64,000 bases of DNA from Microcebus murinus. Taxonomy: Eukaryota; Chordata; Mammalia; Primates; Cheirogaleidae. Position 1 is the first letter of the stretch; every line of letters starts with the position of its first letter. Positions 33,991-45,600 of the stretch are shown here, piece by piece. The stretch is from positions 54,575,001 through 54,639,000 of the forward strand of contig NC_134120.1 in assembly GCF_040939455.1 (NCBI RefSeq), in the 5' to 3' direction. The notes beneath the pieces are model-generated. The model did no database searches and was not told where the DNA came from. It saw nothing but the letters and a program-made list of their open reading frames with translations. The position numbers were made by a program, and so were the translations under genes.

Positions 33991-35553
33991 TTCCCAGAAC
34001 AGTGCCTTGTGTGCTGTTCAAAAGCTCCGGCAGGAGGTTTGTGGACACTGCAGATGGGGTGGGACAACAGATGTCCCAACTCTCTCCGAAGCCCAGTGGG
34101 TCTCTGTTCCTGTCAGCCGTGTCTTGTTGTAGCTGCCCCACCAGCTCTGGAGGCAGACGGTATGTGTAATAGAAGGTCCAGTCGCGGTATTGGGAGAAAT
34201 AATTCTGACCTCTCAGTGTGGAAAACATTGTTATGGTTTATTTTTGTTGCTGTCTGGTGTGGTTTGGTTTGGTTTAGTTTCCTGCTGCAAACTGGTGGCG
34301 ATAGAACCATGGAAAATCTCTTCCCAGGAGTTATCCGAGCAAGGCACCAGCCACCCTAGAGAACCTCAAGGCAATGGCACCACTGGCAACGGCAAGTCAC
34401 TGATGGGACACAGGACCAAAGAGTCTTCCCTGAGGAGCCAACAGCAGCCTTTAGCTAGTAAGCACATTTGAGATAGATGAAGAACAAAGGGAAATTAGAA
34501 CTGAGAATACATTTTTCAGATACTCAGAGTGATAGAGCATCCAGAGAAGGGTGAAGGGGGTAGCTTCAGGGTCCACGAGTGACAATCTATTAACAGGTCC
34601 CAAATGTTTCAGAAGTGATATGGAAAATTTCCTTCCTTGCTTAGGAGGGACCAGGTATTCCAGAAAAAGAGCAGCCCAGCTCCAGACCCGAGATTCCAAG
34701 CAATATTCAGGGCAAAACCAGGAAGCAGATTCCAGAAGAACGAGAGCCCAACGTCAAGGGTGGGGTGGGTAATAAAGGCCCCTGCTGGGAGGTGGCCTGG
34801 CACACACAGGCACGGGGGCCAGGGCAGGCACTGCAATTCTGAATGTGAGCCCCAAAGTCCAGCAATCCAAACTAAGAAGTTAATCCAAAAGCAGACCAAG
34901 CCTCAGAAGACAACAATGTAAAACTAAGGACTTTCAACAATTCAGAAGCCAAATCACTGGGAGTAGTTGATCCAGGAGTGAAGCTAAGGACAAAGTCACA
35001 CTGAGGTCAGAAAGCCAAGGCACTCCCAGCCAGCAGGGTCCAAAGAGGAATTAGGCAGAGGTAGACCAGAAGTGATCCTGGAACCAGCAAGAAAACCAGC
35101 TGCCCGGCAGCCTGTGGCTTACAGTGGAGCTGCAGTATACGCCCCTTAACAGTCAACATGCTAATTAAACCCAGTCCCATCTACAGAGAGTAAGAAAACA
35201 CCACGTCATAGGGCCAGCTGCCCACCTCCCGCACCCAAGGGCTGGTGTCCTGGAGCAAGCAGGGGTGGGGCTGTGGCGCTGCTGCTCCCAAGGACAATCT
35301 CAGCATCTGGGATGGCTCGCCTGGTGAGCATCTTACCACCCTGAAGGTGATAAGATGCTCATCACCTGTTAATACAGGCTCATATTTTTTATATAAAATA
35401 GCCCTTTAATGCAAGCCAACCACTGTATCTGATGCTCAACTCAGGGGAAAAAAACATAAACCAGTGAGTTGCAACATAGGTGGGGAAACTGGTGGTGATT
35501 GACTCACTGAGAGGTATCACTCAATGTAATTTTAGGGTGATTTAAGGATTTTT
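33991..35553. other. No recognisable gene
   Basis: Mainly unique sequence. 34660-35110 has the texture of an old repeat but I cannot name it. A short (GGTTT)n tract is at 34261-34275. The direct repeat 'aaggtgataagatgctcatc' reads into 'gagcatcttaccaccctg' at 35327-35365 and forms a small inverted repeat. Confidence 0.35.
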
Positions 35554-35561
35554 AAGGGTAT

Positions 35562-35900
35562 GTTTTTTTTTGTTTTTTTTTTCTTGAGACAGAGTCTCGC
35601 TTTGTTGCCCAGGTTAGAGTGAGTGCCGTGGCGTCAGCCTAACTCACAGCAACCTCATACTCCTGGGCTCAAGCAATCCTGCTGCCTCAGCCTCCCGAGT
35701 AGCTGGGACTACAGGCATGCGGCACCATGCCCGGCTAATATTTTTATATATATTAATTGGCCAATTAATTTCTCTACTATAAATATATAGTAGAGACGGA
35801 GTCTTGCTCAGGCTGGTTTCGAACTCTTGACCTTGAGCAATCCGCCTGCCTCGGCCTCCCAGAGTGCTAGGATGACAGACGTGAGCCACCGTACCCAGCC
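35562..35900 (-). repeat. Alu SINE of the lemur type, full length
   Basis: An antisense dimer with poly(T) head and 8-bp duplication 'aagggtat' (35554-35561 and 35901-35908). The linker carries a perfect 18-bp palindrome centred on TTGGCCAA (35752-35769) and then a perfect 11-bp-arm hairpin (35771-35796). This linker form is the strongest single clue to a lemuriform genome. Confidence 0.95.
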
Positions 35901-36104
35901 AAGGGTATTTTGACTGTATGCAATTTTTACCATATGTTCTGATCAGACAATCTAAATCCTATATGAGTACACTCTATATTTGGTTGCTATGAATATGGGG
36001 TTGGAGAAGATCCCAAAGGTTAAAAGTACAGTCAGATCGGTGGCAGGGAACATTTAAATCTACCATGAGTTACATGGGATTTGAGGGTTTGGGGGAGTAA
36101 AATC
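35901..36104. other. Unique sequence
   Basis: Nothing recognised. Confidence 0.35.
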
Positions 36105-37176
36105 TCCCAAAGTCAAAACAAAATGAATACTACCATTCATTGAGGAAAGGATAGTCTTTTCAACAAATAGTGTTAGGAAAACTGGATATCCACATGCAAA
36201 AGAATGAACTTAAACTCTTACCATGCATCACATATGAGAATTAGCTCAAAATGGATCAAAGACCTAATCACAAGAGCTAAAACTGTAAAACCTTTAGAAG
36301 AAAACATAGTGAAAAGCTTTGTTATATTAGATTTGGCAATGCTTTCTTGCATGTGACACCAAAACCACAAGTGACATAAGAAAAAATAGATAAATTAGAC
36401 TTCATCAAAATTAAAAACTTTTGTATATCAAAGGACACTATCACCAGAGTGAAAAAGCAACTCACAGGATGGGAAAAATATTTGCAAATTGTCAATCTGC
36501 TAATAGATTAATATCCAGAATATGTAAAGAACCCCTACAATTCAACAACAAAATAACTTGTTAAAAAATGAACAAAAGATTTAAATACACATTTTCTCTA
36601 AAGATATACAGATGGCACATCAAAAGGTGCACAACATTGTACATCATTAGGGAAATGCAACTCAAACCACAATGAGATACCACTTTGTACCCATTTGGAT
36701 GGCTTTTGTTAAGAAAAGAAAAAGTAAAAGAAAGAAAAATAAAAGTGCTGGCAAGTATGTGGAGAAATTGAAACCCTTGTGCACTCTTGGTGAGAATGTA
36801 AAATGGTATAAGTACTGGAGAAAACAGAATTGCAGGTCCTCAAAAGTTAAACAAAAAATTGTCATACAATCCAGCAACCCCACTCCTGAGTATATAGCCA
36901 AAAGAATTGAAAGCAGGGTCTCAGGGAGATATTTGTACACTCATGTTCACAGCAGCATTATTTATAATAGCCAAACGGTGGAAACAACCTAAATGTTCAT
37001 CAGTGAATGAGGGGATAAACAAAATGTGATATATACACACAAGGGGGTATCATCAAGCTTTACAAACGAATGAAATTCTGACGCCTGCTACAACAAGAAT
37101 GAACCTTGAGGACATTATGCTAAGTGAAATGAGCCGGACACAAAAGCACAAATATTGTATGATTACGGTTATGTGA
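36105..37176 (+). repeat. L1M-class LINE, ORF2 3' part and 3' UTR, left portion
   Basis: 'aaaactggatatccacatgc', 'gatcaaagacctaatcacaag', 'ccacaatgagataccac', 'gaattgaaagcagggtctca', 'cttgaggacattatgctaag'. Breaks off at 'attacggttatgtga' where an LTR has inserted. Confidence 0.88.
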
Positions 37177-37822
37177 TGCTATGGCCTGCACATTTGTACC
37201 CCCCAAAATATATATGTTGAAATCCTAAACCACAATGTGATGGTATTTGGAGGTGGGGTCTTTGGGAGGTTATTAGGGTTAGACGAGGGCCTGAGGGTGG
37301 AGCCCCCATGATGGGATTAATGTTCTTAAAAGAAAGGAAGGAGGCTAGTACTCTCCCTCTCCCTGCCGTATGAGGATACAACAGGATGCTTGCAAACCAT
37401 GGAAGGGCTCTCCCCAGGCACCAAATCTGCCAGCAACTTGATCTTGGAGTTTCCAGCCCCCAGAACTGTGAGAAAAAAATGTTTATTGTTTAACACATTG
37501 ACTGCCACACAAGAAAAAAAAATTTTTTCCTTGGAACCACAATGTTTTATTATGGAAATACAATAACAACTTTGAAAACAAAATAATCCTTTCTAATTTA
37601 ATGAAAAATATGTTATTTTTTATTGTTTTCTGTGCATGAGTTATACACAACTTGAAAAATAGCTCTCGTGGCTCCCAAGGTGAAGAGATGTGTGAGTTAC
37701 ATGTGCTTCATGGTGCTGCAGGCTCAAAACTGACGTGAGTTAAATACACCTCACACGGCAGTTCATGTGTTCTGCTACCCAGTCTGTAGTATTTTTGTTA
37801 TACCAGCCCAAACTGACTGAGA
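37177..37822 (+). repeat. MLT1-type LTR (ERVL-MaLR) inside the L1
   Basis: Starts 'tgctatggcctgcacatttg', continues 'gatggtatttggaggtgggg', 'cagcccccagaactgtgag', and after the piggyBac-like insert resumes with 'ctacccagtctgtagta' and ends 'caaactgactgaga'. Flanks 'tatgtga' and 'tatatga' look like a decayed target duplication. Confidence 0.85.
37494..37769. mobile_element. Non-autonomous piggyBac-like element inserted at TTAA
   Basis: 276 bp beginning CACATTGACTGCC and ending with the reverse complement of CACATGAACTGCC, a 13-bp inverted terminal repeat with two mismatches. It sits at TTAA (37490-37493). The right copy is now TTCT (37770-37773), and the interrupted LTR reads through as 'ttgtttaagccaccc'-like when the element is removed. 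It has no transposase and is AT-rich inside. Non-autonomous piggyBac families are known from lemurs, but this copy is not assigned to one. Confidence 0.7.
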
Positions 37823-38090
37823 TATATGAGCAGTCAAATTCATAGAGACTGAAAGTGGAATGGTGGTTAGCAGTAGCTGGGGTGGGGGATGGGGAGATGG
37901 GGTTTAATGGGGGCAGGGTTTTAGTTTGTGAAGATGAAAAAGGTCTGGAGAAGGATGGTGGTGATGGTTGCACAAGAATGTGAATGTATTTATTGCCACT
38001 GAACTAACTATACACTTAAAAGTGGCTAAAACGATAAACTTTATGTGATATGTGTTTTTTACCTCAATATATACTTAAAAAAAAACGAAT
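37823..38090 (+). repeat. L1M-class LINE, 3' UTR, right portion
   Basis: 'gcagtcaaattcatagagac', 'ggttttagtttgtgaagatg', 'tgccactgaactaactatac', ending in an A-run at 38077-38085. Continues the L1 broken at 37176. Confidence 0.86.
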
Positions 38091-38099
38091 TGGCCCTGT

Positions 38100-38990
38100 G
38101 TAACCAATAGGCTCCCCCGGCGGGAAATCCCTGACCAAACTTAGCGCAAGAGCAACGCGCCTCGGTAAGTTTGTCCACTTGTGAGCGTGGGCTCCCGGTT
38201 TGGCTCTCCCTCCACTGCGGCCGGCCTCCGCGGAGCTGCGGTGGGATGGCTTGTGGCCCCTCTGGGGGCAGCTGGGGGGGACCTCGCGTCCGAGGCTGGC
38301 CGGGGATGGCAGGGTTTCCACCGAATCAATGGAAACGGTGCCAGGGGAGGCGCCTCTTTGCTCCTGGCGCTTCCCAAGCAGAACAAGCTTTACCAGCAGA
38401 CTGTTCCGGTCTCTGCTCTTCCCCTCGCTTCTGCTGGGTGGGGATGGGGTGGCCTCTGCCATGGGGGCCCCTCGTGCACACAGCCGCTGGCTCTGGCGGC
38501 CGCTCTGCTCCCGCGCTCTGCTCCCGCGGGAAGGGCTGCCCGGGCGGGCGGGCGTGCGAGGGGCTGGGCTGTAGGGTGCCTGCACTTCTACCCCTCTTCC
38601 TCTAGCACCATCCTCGACAGTCACGAGGGGACCAGGCTGGGCGCTGCCTGCCAACTCCTTTGACGTTCTCAATCAGTTTAGAGCTTGGGTTACCCGAGGG
38701 GATGCCACCCGCGGGATGCCCAGAGATCCGTCCCAGAGCAGCCGCTGCGCTCCTGAAAGCGCCTTGCTCCGCTCCCCGCGGAAACTGCCGCGCTCTGGGA
38801 CTCTCAGCCTCCACAGAGGGAGGGAGCGGCAGCTCGGGAGGGAAGCAGAGCTCTCAGCCTGCAGCTGTCGCCCGCGGAGCTGTGCAAGTGCTGTGGGCCA
38901 GCCCAGCAGCCGCTGGAGGGGCTTCCACCCTGGAAGACGGAATGTGACGCGGGAACAGCGCAGCCTGGCCAGGGGCAAGCAGCGGAAAGT
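38100..38990 (+). promoter_or_regulatory. CpG-island-like block, candidate promoter and first exon
   Basis: About 900 bp rich in G+C and CpG, abruptly following an A-tailed L1. A CCAAT-like 'accaatag' lies at 38103-38110, and a perfect donor-type 'gtaagt' at 38165-38170 after 'gcgcctcg'. GC-box-like 'gggcgggcgggcg' lies at 38541-38553. Long frames on both strands (up to 202 codons, 38064-38672) follow from base composition and carry no domain I recognise. It may be a 5' end of an unseen gene, a distal enhancer island or an orphan island. No transcript evidence is available here. Confidence 0.4.
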
Positions 38991-39002
38991 TCAAAGGCGG
39001 TG

Positions 39003-39330
39003 GTTAGTTTTCCACTGCTGGATAACAAATCATCACAAATTTAGCAGCTGAAAATAACCTCCGTTTATTATCTCACAGCTTCCATGGGTCAGGATTCTGG
39101 GGACTCAGCTGGGTTCCCAGCTCGGGGCGTCGCGGGCTGCCAGCCATGCAGGCTGCACACACCGCCACCGCCCCACGTCTGCCCGCCCAGGGTCCACAGG
39201 GTGGGAATGCCACCTGGGGAAGGAAGGCTGGCGGGAGGGAGCAGGCACAAGCCCCCAGCAGGGGGGACGCGGAGGCCTTGGGCGGCACAGTGAGGCAGAA
39301 GATCAGAAGGCAGCCGCAGCGTCCGGGTCA
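39003..39330 (-). repeat. LTR-like interspersed repeat (MaLR style), antisense
   Basis: 'tagttttccactgctggata', 'aacaaatcatcacaaattta', 'tttattatctcacagcttcc', 'gggtcaggattctggggact' is the start of a common antisense LTR-type repeat, decaying into GC-rich sequence. Same type as 51195-51712. Confidence 0.6.
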
Positions 39331-41264
39331 GGCCAGCTCAGCAGCACAGACCACACTTCTACTGGGACCACAGCAGAGGGAGCCACAGCCAGGAAGAGGA
39401 GAGGGCAGGCCAGGGCCCCCGGGCCCCCCGTGTGACAAGGCCTCTGCATCTCTGGTCAGTGACTTGACTCTAAACCCCCTGCTGGGGGCTGAGATGGCTG
39501 CTGAAATGGGTCTGTTCCGTGAGGACCGGCGTAGGAGCTGCGGGGGCTAGCTCTGGCTGGCGGCGAGCCCTCGTCTGGAAGGAGGGGCAGGCAGAGGCCA
39601 CCAGGAGCCTTTAAGCTTGTACCCCGGCCCTGACTTACCCAGACACGAGCTGCTCGACTAAACGTTTGCCCCTGTGCCAGCCCCCGTCCCACCAGCCTTG
39701 CTCTCTCCTAAACCGCTAGGCCACTTTTCCTCGTGTGCTGCCTCGGACCATCAGCTGGTGCCAAATTGCCAGCCTCAACTTCTCTGCTTTTTTTTCATTT
39801 TCACTTCTGAGGGCTCCGCTCCTGATGAAAGGCTCCTGTTGAAAGGGTTCCAGCCGCAGCCTGGGCCCGCCCTGAAGCCAGTCTGTGCTGCTGCTGCTCG
39901 GCCCCTTCTCGTAAATCAGCCAGGGAGGGGCTCCGTCTGCATCCTGGCTCCAGGCCGTCAGAGGAGGCAGGGTTCCAGCCTGCGCGAGCTCGCAGCCAAT
40001 GTGCATCAGCCCTGCCAGGCAGAGCTTTGGAAATGTTGCTTGGTCATTCCCTAAGCACCCAAGACAGGGCGCAATGGAAAGAAAAAACTTGTCCCTGGGC
40101 CCTCTGAAGGCCAGCTCTGTCCTATGCCAAATTCCTCGTCCTTCCTGGCCCTGAGGGCACAACCCCCCACACAGTCTCCCCTTGGCACGGCCTTCTTGGC
40201 CGTTCCTGTAGAACCGTTTGTGTAGACAATCATCTCTCGAAGACTGCAGGCTACTCTGTGAATTCTCCTCACAAAGCACTTTGAGCCCGACCACTCAGGA
40301 CCTGGAGGAAGCATGTAGGTGGATACAAACCGTGGTGCGCTGCCTGGCTTGGGCTTGTCCCAGTGTCGTTCCAGGATCATGGCTCTTGGGAATCCCAGTC
40401 AGAGTGTCTCGTTCCGCAACATAGCTCTACAGTCAGCAAAGATGACTGTGTTCTCGCTGGACCTACTTACTGGTCATTTCCACAGACAGCCTACAGCCCC
40501 TTGCACAGTGTCACTCGGGAGCGTCACATATTATCCAGGAAGCAAGATCCTATGTGTCAGGTTATATTTCCTTAAGCCCGTCTTTTGGCAGCTGTGATTT
40601 ATGTAAATCTGCATCTTCAGTGCTATCAAAATCCAAGATCCCTCAATCAAATGTGGGCGATGGCCAGAATTTCATCATCCTGTGGGCAGCAACTTTTGGG
40701 AACAATGGCAGAATAGAATGAGAAAGAGGCTGGATTGTTTGCATCTTAAAACCAACAGCTGAATGCAGACTTTACTCCCCATTTTGATGTGCTGCCAAGT
40801 TTGAATCATGTTGACCCATGCCACATGTGTCAGGTAGGAAAATGGGGCTTTGAGTGGTTTGATGGTAGCTCAAGGATGAAAGCCCAGCTGAGTAACTTGG
40901 TGTTAAGGCATGCCCACGATGAAGAGACTGTTCTTCTCCGCCTAAACGGAAGCATAGATGGAGTCCTTTCTGCTAATGGTGGCTCCTACCTGCAGATCTG
41001 CTGCTAAAAGGGGAACAAGCCCTTCTCCTGTTTGTTCTTTAACGGCCTCATGTCTGCTGTAAGTGGCCTTCCCACCTCTAGAAACTCAGCATTAAAGGGA
41101 CATCATTGAAATGTGCCATAAATACTGCAAATATTTTTTTTAAATGATGCAGATTATGAGTAGGGTAATATAGCAGCAACGACCACCCCTTACAATACCC
41201 GCTAATTATATTTGAAATAGCTTTTCCACTATTTCATTCCAGGGCTCTCACCCCTTCCTACTTG
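39331..41264. other. No recognisable gene
   Basis: Unique, moderately GC-rich sequence. Frames of up to 192 codons (minus, 39716-40294) overlap opposite-strand frames and show no domain. Nothing supportable. Confidence 0.35.
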
Positions 41265-41345
41265 AAATGAAAAACAGGATTCTTAAGACTTTGAACTCTA
41301 GAGTCAGACATACCCAGATGCAATCTCACCTCTGAAAATTACTAT
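41265..41345 (+). repeat. MIR fragment
   Basis: 'gactttgaactctagagtcag' split by mutations, then 'catacccagatgcaatctca': MIR core. Confidence 0.5.
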
Positions 41346-41349
41346 GGGG

Positions 41350-41690
41350 TGTGGCAGTTATAAAACATTTCATCAAAATTTTAATGCTCCTCCCATCAAG
41401 AGTTGTTCTCTATCCTTGAATCTGGACTCTGTGACTGCTTGACCAATGAAATACAACAGAAGTAACGTACAAGTTAGTTTCCAGACCCAGACCTTAAGAA
41501 ACTAGCAGCCTCTACTTCCTGTCTCTCAGGATGCTTCTTCTTAGAACCAGTCACCATGCTGTGAGGAAGCTCAATAGCTCATGGAGAGGCCTGGGAGAGG
41601 GGACCCAAGTTCTCAGGCCCACAGCCCCAGCTGATCTCCCAGCCAACAGCCAGCACCGACACACCAGCCCTGCAAGTGAGCCATCTCAGA
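41350..41690 (+). repeat. Old LTR-like repeat (MLT style)
   Basis: 'gactgcttgaccaatgaaat', 'gtttccagacccagacctta', 'agtcaccatgctgtgaggaag', 'ccagccaacagccagcac'. Same class as 8640-9320 and 59905-60302. Confidence 0.55.
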
Positions 41691-41715
41691 AGTGGTCATC
41701 CAGCCCCCAGGCTAT

Positions 41716-42410
41716 GACGAATAATGCTGCTATGAACATTCATGTACAAGTTTTTGTGTAGACATGTGTTTTCATTTCTCTTGGATATATTTCTAGGAGT
41801 GGGCACATTGCTGCACCATATGGCAACTCTATGTTTAACCATTTGAGGGACCACCAACCTGTTTTCCACAGCAGCTGCACCATTTTACATTCCCACTAAG
41901 AATGTATGAGGGTTCCAATTCTCTTTATCCTAGCCAATACATTTTATCATCTGTTTTTGTGACTTTAGCTACCCTCGTGTGCGTGAAGTAGCATTTCATT
42001 GTGGTCTTGATCTGCATCTCTCTGATAGCTAATGATGTTGAGCATGTTTTTGTGTGCTCATTGACCATTGCATATTTTCTTTGGAGAATGTCTATTCAGA
42101 TCCTTTGCTCTATTTTTCCCTTTGGTTGAGACAGTGTCTTGCTCTGTCACCCTAAATAGAGTGCAGCAGCAGCATCGTAGCTCACTGCAACCTCCAACTC
42201 CTGGGTCAAGTGATCCTCCTGCCTCAGCCTCCCAAGTAGCTTGGACTTCAGGTGTGTGTCATGATGCTAGCTAATTTTTCTTTGCTCATTTTTTAAATTG
42301 GGTAATATGTCTTTTTACTGTTGCATTGTAACAGTTCCTTACATATTCTAGATATCAATCCCTTTATCAGATATATGATTGATAAATATTTTCTCCTATT
42401 CTGAGGTTTT
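41716..42410 (-). repeat. L1M-class LINE, antisense, left part
   Basis: 'aataatgctgctatgaacat', 'ttctaggagtgggcacattg', 'acattcccactaagaatgta', 'tcttgatctgcatctctctg'. It is the host of two later insertions and resumes at 48573. Confidence 0.85.
42122..42280 (-). repeat. Alu monomer or truncated Alu, antisense
   Basis: 'tgagacagtgtcttgctctg', 'gtagctcactgcaacctcc', 'cctcccaagtagcttggac', 'gctagctaatttttctttg'. The L1 sequence 'cctttgctctattttt' before it is echoed as 'ctttgctcatttttt' after it, a decayed target duplication. Confidence 0.75.
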
Positions 42411-42639
42411 TTCTTTTTTCTTTTCTTTTATTTAGCGTATTATGGAGTTACAACTGTTAAGGATGCGTATATTGCCCATGCCACCCCCCCCTTTGAGTCA
42501 GAGCTTCAAGTGTGACCATCCCCCAAACGTTGCACATCTCACTCATTGTGGTTGTATATACCCATCCCCTGCTCCCCCCTCCCACCTGCCTGACACCCGA
42601 TAAATGTTACTCCTATATATTGACTTAGGTGTTGATCCG

Positions 42640-45600
42640 TTAATACCAATTTGCTGGCGAGTACATGTGGTGCTGGTTTTTCCATTCTTGAGATACTTCA
42701 CTTAGTAGAATGGGTTCCAGCTGTATCCAGGAATATACAAGAGGTACTATATCACCATTGTTTCTTAAAGCTGAGTAGTACTCCATGGTATACATATACC
42801 ACATTTTATTAATCCACTCATGAATTGATGGGCACTTGGGTTGTTTCCACAGCTTTGCAATTGTGAATTGTGCTGCTATAAACATTCGAGTGCAGGTGTC
42901 TTTTTCATAAAGTGACTTTTGATCTTTTGGGTAGATGCCCAGTAGTGGAATTGCTGGATCAAATGGTAGATCTACTTGTATCGCTTTGAGGTATCTCCAT
43001 ATTGCTTTCCACAGAGGTTGAACTAGTTTGCAGTCCCACCAGCAGTGTAGGAGTGTTCCTCTCTCTCCGCATCCATGCCACCATTTGTTGTTTGGGGACT
43101 TTTTGATAAAGGCCATTCTCACTGGAGTTAAGTGATATCTCATTGTGCTTTTGATTTGCATTTCCCTGATGATTAGAGATGTTGAACATTTTTTCATATG
43201 TTTGTTGGCCATTCTTCTGTCTTCTTTTGAGAAGTTTCTGTTCATGTTCTTTGCCCATTTTTTGACAGGGTTGTTTGATTTTTTTCTTGCTGATTTTCCT
43301 GAGTTCTAAATAGATTCTAGTTATCAGTCCTTTATCAGATGTGTAGCTTGCAAAAATTTTCTCCCATTCTGTAGGTTGTCTGTTTGCTCTCTTGACAGTT
43401 TCTTTGGCTGTGCAGAAGCTTTTTAATTTCATTAGGTCCCATTTGTTTATTTTTGCTGCTGTTGCGATTGCCTTTGGGGTCGTCTTCATAAATTCCTTGC
43501 CTAGGCCAATGTCTAGAAGGGTATTTCCAACATTTTCCTCTAGAATTCTAATAGTTTCACACCTTAGGTTCAAGTCTGTTACCCAGCATGAGTTGATTTT
43601 TGTAAGAGGTAAAAGGTGTGGGTCTTGTTTCAGTCTTCTACATATGACTATCCAGTTTTCCCAGCACCATTTATTGAATAAGGATTCTTTTCCCCAGTGT
43701 ATGTTTTTGTCTGCTTTGTCGAAGATTAGTTGGCTATAGGAGGATGATTTTATATCTGGGTTCTCTGTTCTGTTCCATTGGTCAATGTCCCTGTTCTTGT
43801 GCCAGTAAAAAGCTGTTTAATGACTATAGCCTTGTAGTATACTTTGAAGTCTGGGAAACTGATACCTCCTATTTACTTTTTATTGCCTAGGATTGATTTT
43901 GCTATATGGGGTTTTCTCTGGTTCCATATGAAGCGTAAAATTATTTTTTCTATATCTGTGAAAAATGATGATGGTATTTTGATAGGGATTGTGTTGATTC
44001 TGTAGGTCACTTTGGGTAGTATAGATATTTTAACAATGTTGATTCTGCCAACCCATGAGCATGGTATATTCTTCCATCTGTTTATCTCCTCTGCTATTTC
44101 CTTCTTCAGTGTTTCATAGTTCTCCCTGTAGAGGTCTTTTACCTCCTTAGTTAAATATATTCCAAGGTACTTTATTTTCTTTGTTGCTATTTTGAAGGGA
44201 ATTGAGTCTTTGATTTGGTTCTCAGTTTTACTGTTGTTGGCGTATATGAATGCCTCTGATTTCTGTGTATTGATTTTGTATCCTGAGACTTTACCAAATT
44301 CATCTATCAGATCAAGGAATCTCATGGTTGAATCTTTGGGGTTTTCTAGGTATAATATCATGTCATCAGCAAAGAATGAGAGTTTGATCTCTTCTGCTCC
44401 CATTTCTGCAGGATAGGCACCAGTTCTTCTTTGTAGATGTGATAAAATTTGGGTGTGAAACCATCTGGTATAGGACTTTTCTTTTTAGGAAGGTTTTTTA
44501 TTGCTGTTTAAATTTCATTACTTGATATTGGTCTGTTCAGGAATCCTGTTTCTTCCTGGTTGAGCCTAGGGAGGCTGTGTGTTTCTAAGAAATTGCCCAT
44601 TTCCTTCACATTTTCCAGTTTGTGTGCATAAGGTTTTTGTAGTATTTATGAATTATACCTTGTATCTCTGTGGCATCAGTTGTAATTTCTCCTTTATTTT
44701 TCCTGGATGGAGTTTATTAGAGATTTTTCTTTTCTGCTTTTTGTTAGTCTAGACAAAGGTGTGTCAATTTTATTTATTTTTTCAAAGAAAAAATAAATTT
44801 TTTATTAATCTTTTTTTATGTTTTATTAATCTTTTTTAATTAATCTTCCATATTTTTTTATTAATTCCATATTTTTTATTAATCTTCCGTATAGTTTCCC
44901 TGTTGTCAATTTCATTTAGTTCTGATTTGATCTTAATGATTTCACTTCTGCTGCTGGGTTTGGAGTCAGTCTATTCTTTTTACAGCTCTTTGTGGCAATT
45001 TGTTAGGTTGTCTATTTGTGATCTTTTTGACTTTTGGATATAGGCATTTATGGAAATAAACTTTCCTCTCAGGACTGCTTTAGCTATGTCCCACAGATTT
45101 TGATAACTTGTGTCTCCTTTGTCATTTAGTTCAAAGAATCTTTTGATTTCCAACTTGATTTCTTTGTTTATGAAGTGATCATTCAGCAGAAGGTTGTTTA
45201 GTTTCCATGACTTTGTGTGGAAATTAGGACTCCTGTTGGGATCAATTTCTACATTTATTCCATTGTGGTCTGAAAAGATACATGGTATAATTTCTATTTT
45301 TTTAAATTGTTTGAGATGTGCTTTGTGTCCTAGCATATGGTCAATCTTAGAGAAAGACCCATGAGCTGATGAGAAGAATGTATATTCAGTGGTTTTGTAG
45401 AATGTCCTGTAAATGTCAGTGAGGCCCATTTGTTCTAGGGTTCTGTTTAAGTCCACTATTTCTTTGTTGATTTTCTGTTTGGAGGATCTGTCCTGTGCTG
45501 TCATGGGGTGTTAAAGTGTCCGACTATCATGGTGTTGTTGTTTATCCATTTATTTAGATCCAGTAGAGTTTGATTTATGAATCTGGGTGCACCAAGGTTG

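Noticed and set aside
38064..38672. 202-codon minus-strand frame and overlapping plus-strand frames in the CpG island
   Set aside because: Composition effect of CpG-rich DNA. Pro/Arg/Gly-rich translations on both strands are typical of non-coding islands.
39716..40294. 192-codon minus-strand frame
   Set aside because: No recognisable domain, overlapped by opposite-strand frames, and no sign of a start or splice context.
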